From Methanolobus sediminis (GTDB lineage: Archaea > Halobacteriota > Methanosarcinia > Methanosarcinales > Methanosarcinaceae), in NCBI RefSeq assembly GCF_031312595.1, contig NZ_CP133592.1, positions 1,798,001 to 1,862,000 on the forward strand: 64,000 bases of DNA. The letters are read 5' to 3'. The number at the start of each line of letters is the position of its first letter. Within the stretch, counting starts at the first letter, position 1. A program made the position numbers and the translations under genes. Below the pieces are notes generated by a model. It made no database searches and was not told the origin of the DNA. It worked only from the letters and a program-made list of their open reading frames with translations. Below, piece by piece: positions 45,679-54,175 of the stretch.

Positions 45679-46973
45679 CTTCTGCGTCCTTTTCTCCAGG
45701 GTCTTTCCTGTGGAGCCATTTTCTTTCTGGGGCTGGATTTTGCTCTTTTTCCAACACGTTCCCTGTCAAGAGTGTACATCTCGAAGGTCGGGATCACTAC
45801 TCTTACAACCGGAACGGCGATACTTTCACGTGAGAGGTCTACGACAACTGTGGAATCGGTTACTTTTTTGAGCTGCTCGATAATAACATCAATGCTTTCA
45901 GCAGGTGTGGTTTTTGACAGGTCCTTCAGTTCGGACATGGATGTTTTTTCCCCGTCCTCGTACCAGTATATGTTCATGCGTTTTATCCTGTCGTATCCGA
46001 TTTCCCTGACAAACTTTTCACGCTCGGTATCTTCACGTGCACCGTGTATCTGCACTACTCTTGACTGTGCAGCTTCAGTTAACGCTCTCCTTACTGCAAT
46101 TTCAGGATTAAGGTGTGCACCGGCTCCCATTACAAGAAGTGCAGCATCTTTGAGTCTTATATCATCTGTAGTTGCAACCACTGTTGTAATCTCGGTGTCA
46201 TGAGGTAAAGCCCAGAGTTTGACGTCAACTTCATTATCTGTGAACTTACGAAGAATTTCATAGTTCTTTCCGTCTTCTTCTGTCAGGATGATTTCTTTTC
46301 CCGGGTTCCTGTTAAATTCTGCAATGCTGAGCGCGTCCCTTTCAATAACTTCAAGCAACCCATGGAATATTGCTTCTTCAACGGTATTGCCTGCAGCAAG
46401 TCCGTTGGTATTGCTTCTGAAAAGTTTTAATGTCCTTCCGGGTGCTTCATAAGGGTGATATATTGAATTAGCAGGAACAAAGGTCTCTTCATTTTTCAAA
46501 AGATCCCATCCCTGTACCCATTCGATCAATGCATTTGGGTTGTAGTTTTCGGCTATGAGCAGAGATGGTGGGTTTACTGCATGATTCTCTTTGGTGATGT
46601 TTTCGTAACTATCTACTATGTGAATTGATTGTATTTCGTCCTTCACGTTTTCGTTAATACCACTTTTTTCAGCAAGACAACGCTCAAAACCTTCCATCAT
46701 GGATGATATCCTTGCCTGTGTCTCAGTGCTTCCTTTGCCGGAATATACTGAGATAGCGCCTTCTGCTGCACTTGGTCTTATTGAGGAAAAAACAGGTATG
46801 CCAAGTCTGTCCAGATCAGTAATGCTGGCTATTCTGGTAACACCTATGCTTTTGAGGTTATCTTTTGTTTTCTCAAGGGTGCTGGTTTCATCAAGCACCC
46901 GCTGGGTACCTTCCATGAAGCTAAGTGATCTGTCGATGTTTATCTCTGGCATGATTATCGAGAGTCTCTGCAT
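45675..46973 (-). CDS. ycaO: YcaO-domain protein, McrA-glycine thioamidation (methanogenesis marker 1)
   Basis: 432 residues. The YcaO ATP-binding regions are visible: GKGSTETQARISSMMEGFERCLAE region near residue 80-100, NTNGLAAGNTVEEAIFHGLLEVIERDA near 205, and AVRRALTEAAQSRVVQ near 300. The end is Pro- and Arg-rich (APQERPWRKGRRR), where family members contribute to the active site. It activates the peptide amide with ATP for sulfur transfer to a glycine in McrA, near the MCR active site. ATG at 46973 or 46952 are both possible. The McrA target gene is not in the window. Confidence 0.93.
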   Translation of the reverse strand: MQRLSIIMPEINIDRSLSFMEGTQRVLDETSTLEKTKDNLKSIGVTRIASITDLDRLGIPVFSSIRPSAAEGAISVYSGKGSTETQARISSMMEGFERCLAEKSGINENVKDEIQSIHIVDSYENITKENHAVNPPSLLIAENYNPNALIEWVQGWDLLKNEETFVPANSIYHPYEAPGRTLKLFRSNTNGLAAGNTVEEAIFHGLLEVIERDALSIAEFNRNPGKEIILTEEDGKNYEILRKFTDNEVDVKLWALPHDTEITTVVATTDDIRLKDAALLVMGAGAHLNPEIAVRRALTEAAQSRVVQIHGAREDTEREKFVREIGYDRIKRMNIYWYEDGEKTSMSELKDLSKTTPAESIDVIIEQLKKVTDSTVVVDLSRESIAVPVVRVVIPTFEMYTLDRERVGKRAKSSPRKKMAPQERPWRKGRRR

Positions 46974-47284
46974 GTATTATATCTTTTACGACAAGATGAC
47001 TTTATTCTGTATGGTGTGTTCGTAGTAATACTGACTGATAATATCTAATGTGTGCAGTTTCCATCTATTAATTAGTACAAACTGTTCTCTTTTATATTGT
47101 ATACGATTGTTATTTTTTTAACCGCAGCTTCAAAATTCAATTTCAAAAGGTATTTATATTATGCGCAACAACAATAGTGTTTAACACGCAAAAAGTGTAT
47201 AAATATTGTTGGGATGTGTATACAAATTAGCAGTATGCCGAGTTCCAACAATGCAATATTAAAATGAGAGACAGGAGGTAAAAT
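46974..47284 (+). promoter_or_regulatory. Divergent ycaO/sufS intergenic region with a structured leader
   Basis: 311 bases. A TATA-like ATTTATATT lies at about 47153-47161. Downstream is the palindrome GTGTTTAACAC (47177-47187), enclosed by CAACAATA (47169-47176) and TATTGTTG (47204-47211). TATTGTTGGGA can instead pair with TTCCAACAATGCAATATT near 47236-47253. Two exclusive hairpins would be typical of a regulatory leader or operator. The left part (46974-47120) is AT-rich with no clear element besides possible ycaO promoter sequence. Confidence 0.4.
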
Positions 47285-47425
47285 ATGAGAGACACGAAAA
47301 AATATAGAAAGACTGATATTTCCAGAGACTGCCATGCAGTAATAGACGGAATATCAAAAGACAAACTCTCCGCTGAGGATATGGAGCTTTATCGCTTCAT
47401 GGTAGGCGGTGTGCAGGCAAAATAG
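47285..47425 (+). CDS. 46-residue small protein upstream of sufS
   Basis: Starts at ATG 47285 with a strong AGGAGGT eight bases upstream and ends with TAG. The product is basic at the N-terminus (MRDTKKYRKTDISRDCHAVI) and continues DGISKDKLSAEDMELYRF to MVGGVQAK, with a single Cys. No family is recognised. The strong ribosome site, a promoter-like upstream region and a terminator hairpin over its stop show it is a real unit. It lies 40 bases before sufS on the same strand and may be a leader peptide for sufS or an independent small protein. Confidence 0.65.
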   Translation: MRDTKKYRKTDISRDCHAVIDGISKDKLSAEDMELYRFMVGGVQAK

Positions 47426-47445
47426 CCTGCAAAACTATTTTTATT
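47413..47445 (+). terminator. Terminator hairpin over the small ORF stop, ahead of sufS
   Basis: GCAGGC (47413-47418), loop AAAATA, GCCTGC (47425-47430), then an A/T-rich tract with T-runs. The TAG stop codon straddles the loop and the right arm. It would separate the 46-codon ORF from sufS, or act as an attenuator. Confidence 0.6.
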
Positions 47446-47465
47446 TTCTCTGCATAGTGCTTGCT

Positions 47466-48644
47466 ATGTATGATGTTCTCAGTGTCAGGGAAGATTTTCC
47501 CGTATTGAAAGAAGTTATCTATCTTGACAACGCAGCCACTACCCAGACCCCGGTTCAGGCTGTTTATGCAATGCAGGACTATTTTTTCAAGTATGCTGCA
47601 AACCACGGTCGGGGGGCCCACAGGCTTGCAAGGGAAACAACCAATCATTATGAAGATGCAAGGGAATCTGTGGCATCCTTCCTTAACATTGATGCTGACA
47701 AAACGATCTTTACAAAGAATGCAACGGAAAGCATGAATACTGTTTCCCGTGGTTTCCCATGGAAAAAAGGGGACCATGTTATCGTTACACTTGTAGAACA
47801 TCATTCCAATCTGCTTCCATGGATGCGCCTGAAGGAAATCGGTGTTGAAGTGACAGTTGTCGATACTGATATCACAGGTGTCGTCGACCCGGAAGACATT
47901 CGCACTGCTATTAAAGACAATACCCGGCTTATAGCTGTGAATCATGTTTCAAATGTATTCGGTTCTATACAGGATGTTGAAAAGATAGCTAAAATGGCAA
48001 AACAGGCAGGTGTGAAGATACTTGTGGATGGTTCACAGTCCGCGGGGAATCTGTCAATTGATATGAAATCTCTGGACCCTGATTTCTTTGTATGTCCGGG
48101 ACATAAGGGTTTGCTTGGTCCGCAAGGAACAGGTGTTTTGTACATCAAAGAACCAGATGAAATTGAACCATTGTTCCTTGGTGGTGGAATGGTGAGCTCT
48201 GTTACAAGGGAAACCTTCAAGATGGAGCCAAGTCCCTCAAAGTTTGAGGCAGGAACTCCAAATATTCCCGGTGTAATTGGCCTTGGGCGTGCAGTAGAAT
48301 ATGTTGCGGAACTGGGTATCGATTCTATACAAAAACATGAATCTGAGCTTGCCAGAGAAGCAGCTTCACGCCTTAATGATATTGAAGGTGTTGATGTCTA
48401 TGGCCCGGAAAAGCGTGCAGGTGTTGTTCCATTCAATGTCATTGGTATGAATGCACACGATGTTGCAATGATACTTGACCAGACCAAAGGAATATGTGTC
48501 AGAAGCGGTTACCACTGCGCAATGCCGGGAGTGTCTAATCTTGGCGTCAATGGTACTGTGAGAGCATCATTTGGATTGTACAATACAGAAGATGAGCTTG
48601 AATCTCTTGTGAAGACTGTATCAGATATCACTGCACTTGTATGA
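47466..48644 (+). CDS. sufS: Cysteine desulfurase, SufS/CsdA type
   Basis: 392 residues from ATG at 47466 (MYDVLSVREDFPVLKEVIYL); an earlier reading from 47409 overlaps the small ORF and the terminator. PLP-enzyme motifs are clear: YLDNAATTQTP, LVEHHSNLLPW, the Schiff-base Lys in VCPGHKGLLGPQGTGV (near residue 220) and the active-site Cys in RSGYHCAMPG (near 358). It takes sulfur from cysteine as persulfide for Fe-S clusters or thioamides. No sufBCD is adjacent. A weak TATA-like ACTATTTTTATT lies about 30 bases upstream. Divergent ycaO-tfuA suggests it may feed MCR thioamidation (inference). Confidence 0.92.
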   Translation: MYDVLSVREDFPVLKEVIYLDNAATTQTPVQAVYAMQDYFFKYAANHGRGAHRLARETTNHYEDARESVASFLNIDADKTIFTKNATESMNTVSRGFPWKKGDHVIVTLVEHHSNLLPWMRLKEIGVEVTVVDTDITGVVDPEDIRTAIKDNTRLIAVNHVSNVFGSIQDVEKIAKMAKQAGVKILVDGSQSAGNLSIDMKSLDPDFFVCPGHKGLLGPQGTGVLYIKEPDEIEPLFLGGGMVSSVTRETFKMEPSPSKFEAGTPNIPGVIGLGRAVEYVAELGIDSIQKHESELAREAASRLNDIEGVDVYGPEKRAGVVPFNVIGMNAHDVAMILDQTKGICVRSGYHCAMPGVSNLGVNGTVRASFGLYNTEDELESLVKTVSDITALV

Positions 48645-48890
48645 TATATGTGCATTATCAATGCTGGTTTTGTCATACTTCTAATTCCTTGCTGTATCTG
48701 ATTTATAACAAGACAAAAGCAAAAGGTTATTATGCGCAAATAATTATATTAGTCTTGAAAAGTAGTATTCTTAAAACACATAATATTATCTTATTATGAA
48801 AAATGGCAGTTAATAATAGACAATTAATGACGGCAATTAATAATGGTTATGAGTAATGAGGACTAATTATCTGGCAAGAGGGGACTTCAA
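48645..48890 (+). promoter_or_regulatory. AT-rich region upstream of orc1/cdc6 with short direct repeats
   Basis: 246 AT-rich bases. Near the gene, GGCAGTTAATAAT (48805-48817) and GGCAATTAATAAT (48832-48844) are near-identical direct repeats 27 bases apart, with CAATTAATGAC between. They may be operator or origin-type sites for the Orc1/Cdc6 protein. No long ORB-like repeat with a G-string is seen, so a replication origin is not claimed. Confidence 0.35.
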
Positions 48891-50003
48891 TTGAGCAAAG
48901 ACATGCTTTTGTGGGATGAAACAATTTTCAGCAACGGTGAGGTTCTTGAATTTGATTACCTGCCGGAGCATTTTGCACACAGGGATTCCCAGATGCAGGC
49001 TCTTCGTTTTAGCCTTAAACCTGCTTTAAGAGGTATGCGTCCGGTAAATTGTCTCGTAAAAGGTCCACCTGGTACCGGAAAGACAACTGCTGTGATGAAA
49101 GTCTTCAACGAGGTGAAGGAATATACTGATAATGTTGCTTTTGTAAAAGTGAATTGTCAGATGGATTCTACCCGTTTTGCGGTTGTATCCAGAATATATG
49201 AGCAACTGGTTCATATCACTCCTCCATCATCAGGCATTTCATTCAGGAGACTTTTCGAGAAAGTAATTAAGTACCTGCTTGATTCAAATAAGACGCTTGT
49301 TGTAGCCTTGGATGATATCAACTACCTTTTTCCGGAAGGACATGCAGATGAGGTTATGTACTCACTTTTAAGAGCACATGAGCAGTATCCCGGAGCAAGA
49401 ATTTCTGTAATAGCCATCATCAGTGATGTTGGTATTCCTTACAGTTTCGATCCACGTGTGGGCTCAGTATTCCTGCCGGAAGAAATTGCATTCCCAAGAT
49501 ATGAAATATCTGAAATCGCTGACATTATATCCAGTCGTGTGAAACATGCCTTTTTCAAGGATGTTGTTTCTGATGAAGCACTGGATATGGTTGTCACTTA
49601 CGTGGACAGGACAGGGGATTTGAGGATTGGTATTGACCTTTTGAAACGTTCAGGTCTTAATGCAGAGAGAAGGGCAAGTAAGACTGTATCTGTTGAAGAT
49701 GTTGACAAAGCCTATGAAGCTTCAAGACTCCTGCATCTGTGTCGCAATATCAAGTCCCTTTCAGATCATGAGAAGATATTACTGGGTCTGATCGCAAAGG
49801 ACAGCAGTCTTCCAACAGGTGAGCTTTACAAATCATTCCATGAGATTACCGGTCTTGGTTACACTCGTTTTTATGAGCTAATCGAAAAAATGCACATCTC
49901 CAGGCTTATTGATGCTGATTTTTCAGGCAAGGGCATGCGTGGTAGAACCAGGTATGTAGCTCCTGCTTATGATTCGGAAGATATACTCAAATGTCTTGAG
50001 TAA
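48891..50003 (+). CDS. Orc1/Cdc6-family AAA+ replication initiator
   Basis: 370 residues from TTG at 48891 behind GAGGGGAC. AAA+ motifs: Walker A VKGPPGTGKTTAV near residue 60, Walker B TLVVALDDINYLF near 145, sensor 1 ISVIAIISD and sensor 2-type RTGDLRIGIDLLKR near 243. A C-terminal winged helix follows (YTRFYELIEKMHISRLIDAD). These proteins mark origins and load MCM; the Walker B has DD-IN rather than the usual DE, which is common in the diverged Cdc6-2 paralogues. It may therefore be a secondary or regulatory Orc1/Cdc6. Confidence 0.9.
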   Translation: MSKDMLLWDETIFSNGEVLEFDYLPEHFAHRDSQMQALRFSLKPALRGMRPVNCLVKGPPGTGKTTAVMKVFNEVKEYTDNVAFVKVNCQMDSTRFAVVSRIYEQLVHITPPSSGISFRRLFEKVIKYLLDSNKTLVVALDDINYLFPEGHADEVMYSLLRAHEQYPGARISVIAIISDVGIPYSFDPRVGSVFLPEEIAFPRYEISEIADIISSRVKHAFFKDVVSDEALDMVVTYVDRTGDLRIGIDLLKRSGLNAERRASKTVSVEDVDKAYEASRLLHLCRNIKSLSDHEKILLGLIAKDSSLPTGELYKSFHEITGLGYTRFYELIEKMHISRLIDADFSGKGMRGRTRYVAPAYDSEDILKCLE

Positions 50004-50040
50004 TTGATTTTTTAATTATTAATTATTTAAAAAAAGCGGT

Positions 50041-50071
50041 TTTGCGCAGAATTCATAAGAACCTGCGCAAA
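50041..50071 (-). terminator. Terminator of the thermosome gene
   Basis: TTTGCGCAG (50041-50049) and CTGCGCAAA (50063-50071) form a 9-bp stem. On the minus strand it is followed within a few bases by a run of seven T. It lies 35 bases after the thermosome stop and between convergent genes. Confidence 0.65.
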
Positions 50072-50105
50072 TGAGTTTGTTTGTTTATTCCTTTTCTCAG
50101 GATAT

Positions 50106-51749
50106 TTACATGTCCATTCCGCCCATTCCTGGTGGGAGGTTTGGAACCATGTCTTCTGCAGAAGGTCCTGATGGGCCCTGTCTGGATGCAATGATATCGT
50201 CGATCCTGAGGATCATGACTGCGGATTCTGCTGCTGCGTTGATTGCCTGAGTCTTTACTCTGAGTGGCTCTACTACGCCTGCTTCCCACATGTCGATTAC
50301 CTTTCCTTCGTAGACGTTGAGACCTGCTGTCTTTACACCCTTCTCGTGGTGTGCACGGAGCTCCATGAGCATGTCTATTGGGTCAAGACCTGCGTTCTCT
50401 GCAAGGGTTCTTGGAATTACTTCAAGAGCCTCTGCGAATGCCTTGACTGCAAGCTGCTCTCTGCCGCTGAGTGTTGCTGCGTATTCCTGGAGTCTGAGTG
50501 CGACCTCTACTTCAGGTGATCCGCCACCAGCTACAAGCTTCTCGTCTTCGATTGCTACACCAACTACTCTGAGGGAGTCGTTGAGTGCTCTCTCTATGTT
50601 GTCGATTACATGCTCTGTTCCGCCACGGAGGAGGATTGAAACTGCCTTTGGATTGTCACAGCCTGTTACGAAGGTCATTGGGTCGCCGCCAATCTTCTTC
50701 TCTTCTACAAGTTCTGCTGTACCCATGTCAGCTTCTGAGATCTCGTCAACGTTTGTGATGAGTTTTCCACCAGTTGCTCTTGCGAGTTTCTGCATGTCGC
50801 TCTTCTTTACACGTCTGATAGCGAATACGCCTGCCTTTGCAAGGTAGTGCTGTGCCATGTCATCGATTCCCTTCTGGCAGAATACGACGTTTGCGCCACT
50901 GCTGGTTACCTTCTCAACGAGGTCTTTGATCATCTTTTCTTCCTGGTCAAGGAAGGACTGGAGCATCTCAGGGGATGTGATTGAGATCTCAGCATCGACT
51001 TCTGTGTCTTTAAGTTCGATTGCTGTGTTGATGAGTGCGATCTTTGCGTTTACTACCTTCTTTGGCATGTTGGTGTGCACACGTTCCTTGTCGATGATCA
51101 TGCCCTTGATGAGCTCTGACTCTTCGATACGTGCACCGACCTTTTTCTCTACCTTGATATTGTCCATGTCGACCTTGTTGTCTTCATCAACAATGCTTGT
51201 GATAGCGTCAACAGTGATGTTTGTAAGGACTTCCTTTGTTGCTTCTGCACCCTTTCCGGTCATTGCTGTTCCGGAAATGTTGATGAGGATGTCCCTGTTC
51301 TCTCTGGTTACTGATTTTGCGAGTGCCCTGATGATCTCGCCTGCTTTCTCTGAAGCCATTCTGTAACCGGATGCGATGATTGTTGGGTGTACATCCTGCT
51401 CGATAAGCTCTTCTGCCTTCTTGAGGAGTTCGCCGGCAATTACAGCAGCTGTTGTTGTTCCGTCTCCGACCTCGTCGTCCTGGGTCTTGGATACTTCGAC
51501 GATCATCTTTGCTGCTGGGTGCTCGATGTCCATTTCCTTAAGGATGGTTGCACCGTCGTTTGTGATTACTACATCTCCGAGACTGTCTACAAGCATCTTG
51601 TCCATTCCTTTTGGACCAAGTGTTGTTCTGACAGCTTCAGCGACTGCCTTAGCAGCCATGATGTTGTTGCTCTGTGCTTCTCTGCCTCTGGTTCTCTGGC
51701 TTCCTTCTCTTAATATGAAAATTGGCTGTCCAGCCATCTGTCCTGCCAT
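50106..51749 (-). CDS. thsA: Thermosome subunit (group II chaperonin)
   Basis: 547 residues. Chaperonin motifs: [20 protein letters not shown] near residue 42, [20 protein letters not shown], and [19 protein letters not shown] (ATP hydrolysis Asp) near 92; the end is the flexible Gly-Met tail (GMGGMDM). It forms the double-ring archaeal chaperonin that folds proteins with a built-in lid. GGAGG precedes the ATG. Methanosarcinales carry several paralogues and the suffix cannot be set from sequence alone. A TATA box lies at 51822-51831 and a terminator follows, so it is monocistronic. Confidence 0.96.
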   Translation of the reverse strand: MAGQMAGQPIFILREGSQRTRGREAQSNNIMAAKAVAEAVRTTLGPKGMDKMLVDSLGDVVITNDGATILKEMDIEHPAAKMIVEVSKTQDDEVGDGTTTAAVIAGELLKKAEELIEQDVHPTIIASGYRMASEKAGEIIRALAKSVTRENRDILINISGTAMTGKGAEATKEVLTNITVDAITSIVDEDNKVDMDNIKVEKKVGARIEESELIKGMIIDKERVHTNMPKKVVNAKIALINTAIELKDTEVDAEISITSPEMLQSFLDQEEKMIKDLVEKVTSSGANVVFCQKGIDDMAQHYLAKAGVFAIRRVKKSDMQKLARATGGKLITNVDEISEADMGTAELVEEKKIGGDPMTFVTGCDNPKAVSILLRGGTEHVIDNIERALNDSLRVVGVAIEDEKLVAGGGSPEVEVALRLQEYAATLSGREQLAVKAFAEALEVIPRTLAENAGLDPIDMLMELRAHHEKGVKTAGLNVYEGKVIDMWEAGVVEPLRVKTQAINAAAESAVMILRIDDIIASRQGPSGPSAEDMVPNLPPGMGGMDM

Positions 51750-51821
51750 AATTGTCTATCCTCCTATGTTATGAAATTAGAATGACATTTACTTTCAAGT
51801 CGTTTTTTAATGTTTGTAGTT

Positions 51822-51831
51822 CTATATAAAC
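51822..51831 (-). promoter_or_regulatory. TATA box of the thermosome gene
   Basis: GTTTATATAG on the minus strand with a purine/BRE-like stretch just upstream (GATAC). It lies about 75 bases before the ATG at 51749 and predicts a leader of about 50 bases. No heat-shock operator is obvious. Confidence 0.55.
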
Positions 51832-51942
51832 GTATCGCATTGGATAAGTTCTTCACGAAGAAAGAATAAGCTACTTACAATTGAAAAAAAGATATCAGAT
51901 TAATGAAAAATAAAGAAAAAAAGATTGTTGTAAGTGAGAAAC

Positions 51943-52116
51943 TCATCTTACAATTGATTTTGGTGATCTGCTGAGGAATCTCCTCTTAGCACCAGATGAT
52001 GTGTATCTCTGTGCTGGTCCCGGATGAGCCTTTCCTTCCCTGCACTTTGGTACCTTAATTGTTCTTCCTTTACGTCCCTTTACTTTTGACCATTCAATGC
52101 TGCCTGTTTTACCCAT
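51943..52116 (-). CDS. Small basic protein (DUF5350-like)
   Basis: 57 residues read from the minus strand: [38 protein letters not shown], then [19 protein letters not shown]. It is very basic, with a single Cys and a [15 protein letters not shown] segment that resembles the DUF5350 family of small methanogen proteins (from memory, not a search). High charge suggests nucleic-acid or ribosome binding. AGGA precedes the ATG. An ATTATATATC TATA box lies near 52195-52205 on the minus strand. Confidence 0.75.
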   Translation of the reverse strand: MGKTGSIEWSKVKGRKGRTIKVPKCREGKAHPGPAQRYTSSGAKRRFLSRSPKSIVR

Positions 52117-52234
52117 GATAAAATCCTCTTGAATTATTATTTGTAAATTATTGGTAAATTAATTGTTAATTTTAAGTTATTTTTAGTTTAACCTAGATAT
52201 ATAATTCTAGTCGTTGAGTTTACTTCTAGACGTA

Positions 52235-52387
52235 ATGCTTGGTATTAAAGCTTACGGGAAAATCAGAGCAAAATTACTTGTAGACAGCAGAGATTATGCA
52301 TCCATATTAGCAGGAGTTGATCAAAATAATCCCGGCAATCGAGAAACAGCTGGAAGCAGTAAAAGACGAGCTTCAGGGCGTGCATGA
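52235..52387 (+). CDS. Possible small ORF overlapping the Cys-cluster gene
   Basis: A 50-codon frame from ATG 52235, which lies about 30 bases after a TATA-like GATATATAATTC, to TGA. It overlaps the start of the next gene by 70 bases in another frame. The first 30 residues (MLGIKAYGKIRAKLLVDSRD, YASILAGVDQ) look protein-like and faintly recall KEOPS subunit Pcc1, but the C-terminal part (GSSKRRASGRA) looks like out-of-frame reading. It could be a truncated gene remnant or a leader ORF. Confidence 0.25.
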   Translation: MLGIKAYGKIRAKLLVDSRDYASILAGVDQNNPGNRETAGSSKRRASGRA

Positions 52388-53027
52388 TTATCCCATTGGA
52401 GAGCTCATATCTATTATACAGGAAGTTGGTTTTGAATGTGATTTTTGTGCCCGCTGCTGTACAAGGCAGTTCAATGGCCATGTTTTCCTTCTAAATGAAG
52501 ATGCCATCAGAATGAAACAGATAGATAATAATTGCATGGAGCCTGCACCATATTTTGAACTATGTGACCAACAAGGTCGTTTTTATGTCTCCGGCTATGC
52601 GCTAAAAGCAAAAAAAGATGGTTCATGCATCTTCCTTAATGAAAATAAGCGATGCAAAATCTATGATCAGCGTCCCACGATTTGTAGTCTTTACCCTTAT
52701 ATGCTTCACCGCGAACCAGACGAGAACGGCAATGTAGACTGGAGGCAGATAAGCGGCCTTAACCAGCACGGCTGCTATCATACTGAGATTAGTGATGAAG
52801 AAGCCAGTGAGATTGCAGACCAGATAAAATCATACGAAGCCGGTTACCTTTCCCAGCTTATTGATTTCTTCAAAAAAGCAGAAGAACACTTCAACAAGAA
52901 CAAACTGAAACACGTTCAGGGTGTGTATGACCGGGAAATGAGGAAATTCAACAAAGGTGCGGAAATTACAGTATTTGTCTATTATAATGGTGAATTCATA
53001 GAGCACAAGTTCAAGGGCCCGGAATAA
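52317..53027 (+). CDS. YkgJ-family zinc/iron-chelating Cys-cluster protein
   Basis: 236 residues from TTG at 52317. The Cys cluster CDFCARCCTRQF (about residues 43-54) and later CIFLNENKRCKIYDQRPTIC match the CxxCxxCC...C...C pattern of the YkgJ (CxxCxxCC) family, thought to bind Fe or Zn. The C-terminal third is a charged helix. The start is uncertain: the TTG lies inside the apparent ribosome site (GGAGTTGATC, close to the consensus GGAGGTGATC). The next in-frame near-cognate codon, ATA at 52326, is better spaced. The function is unknown. Confidence 0.82.
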   Translation: MIKIIPAIEKQLEAVKDELQGVHDYPIGELISIIQEVGFECDFCARCCTRQFNGHVFLLNEDAIRMKQIDNNCMEPAPYFELCDQQGRFYVSGYALKAKKDGSCIFLNENKRCKIYDQRPTICSLYPYMLHREPDENGNVDWRQISGLNQHGCYHTEISDEEASEIADQIKSYEAGYLSQLIDFFKKAEEHFNKNKLKHVQGVYDREMRKFNKGAEITVFVYYNGEFIEHKFKGPE

Positions 53028-53047
53028 ATCAAATCAAAAATTAAAGA

Positions 53048-54154
53048 TTATTCCCATGTGCCGGTAGCCTGGCCTGTAAGTGCCAGCTTTCCCATCAGTT
53101 TTTTGTAACGCTTACTTACAGGTGATGTTTTCACATCCGCAAAAGGAGTTCCCGGAAGTGGTGTCAGGTAATGTGAATGCACATTTCCTCCCTTTTTGCA
53201 GATCCACTTAATAAGCTCAAGGCTCATATCCTGTTCTTCTTCCGTTTCATCAGGGAAACCCACCATGAAATCCACAACTGGTGTGATTCCATGTTCAAAA
53301 CAGAGTTCAAGACTATGAACAACATCGTCAACTGTATGCCCTCTGAGAATCTCTCTCAGGATGCGGTCACTTCCTGATTGTGCACCAAGGCTCACTTTTG
53401 TATTTGTGCAGTACTTTGTGATAAGCTCCAGTGACTCATCCGTGATGAATTCCGGGCGAACTTCTGATGGAAAAGTGCCGAAGAAGATATTCCTGTCGCC
53501 TGTTTCTTTCAGTGCTGTAAGGAGTTTTTCAACCTTGTCAAGACGTGGATGAATACCATCGCTTCCGTATGCCATGGCATTTGAAGACGTAAATCTCAGA
53601 TCACGATAGTATTTTGCATATTTTACTATGGTATCTATACTTCTATGTCTCATTTTGTTCCCGAAAAGACGTGGTGTCTGACAGTACCTGCACCTGAATG
53701 GGCATCCTCTGCTTATTTCAAGAGGTGCCATCACTACATCCGGATCAAAGCACGGATACATATCAAGGTCAACAGGCTCTCTTTTGTCAGTGATAATTAT
53801 TTTTCCGGAATCATTCCTATAGGCTATTCCTTTGACAGTGGAAACATCTCTTCCTGATTTGATTGCCTCGATAAGTTCTGGTAAAGTTTCCTCGCCCTCA
53901 CCCATAACAACATAATCAAAATGATCAAGTGTCTCCTCCGGTGCTCCTGAAGGGTGAGGGCCACCTGCAATAAAAATAGATTCAGTGTCTGCTTTTTTGA
54001 CTTCTTTAAATATATGGTCTTTCTGCCTGGTGGCAAAGCTGTATATCATTACTCCATCGTGAGGCTTTTTGACCTTCAAAGCCTCCGGCACAAGAGGTGC
54101 CAGTGCAGCAAGACTGTACGTATTCTTCTTATTCCAGCGAAAGCAGACATCCAT
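53048..54154 (-). CDS. B12-binding/radical SAM protein, MJ_1487-like
   Basis: 368 residues. An N-terminal cobalamin-binding-like Rossmann region (DGVMIYSFATRQKD; IFIAGGPHPSGAPEETLDHF; DYVVMGEGEETLPELIEAIK) is followed by a radical SAM domain with CxxxCxxC in LEISRGCPFRCRYCQTPRLF near residue 150 and a C-terminal barrel (VSLGAQSGSDRILREILRGH). The layout matches the archaeal B12-binding/radical SAM family typified by MJ_1487. The canonical DxHxxG cobalamin motif is not visible. The likely role is methylation or a related radical reaction on an unknown substrate. It is downstream of the mevalonate-branch genes on the same strand. Confidence 0.85.
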   Translation of the reverse strand: MDVCFRWNKKNTYSLAALAPLVPEALKVKKPHDGVMIYSFATRQKDHIFKEVKKADTESIFIAGGPHPSGAPEETLDHFDYVVMGEGEETLPELIEAIKSGRDVSTVKGIAYRNDSGKIIITDKREPVDLDMYPCFDPDVVMAPLEISRGCPFRCRYCQTPRLFGNKMRHRSIDTIVKYAKYYRDLRFTSSNAMAYGSDGIHPRLDKVEKLLTALKETGDRNIFFGTFPSEVRPEFITDESLELITKYCTNTKVSLGAQSGSDRILREILRGHTVDDVVHSLELCFEHGITPVVDFMVGFPDETEEEQDMSLELIKWICKKGGNVHSHYLTPLPGTPFADVKTSPVSKRYKKLMGKLALTGQATGTWE

Positions 54155-54175
54155 GAATTAATCTCTATATTTTGA

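Noticed and set aside
48645-48890. Replication origin next to orc1/cdc6
   Set aside because: Two short direct repeats only; no ORB-type sequences with G-strings or a clear unwinding element were recognised.
52235-52387. KEOPS subunit Pcc1 upstream of the Cys-cluster gene
   Set aside because: Only the first 30 residues are suggestive and the C-terminal half is not Pcc1-like; listed as a low-confidence ORF without a name.
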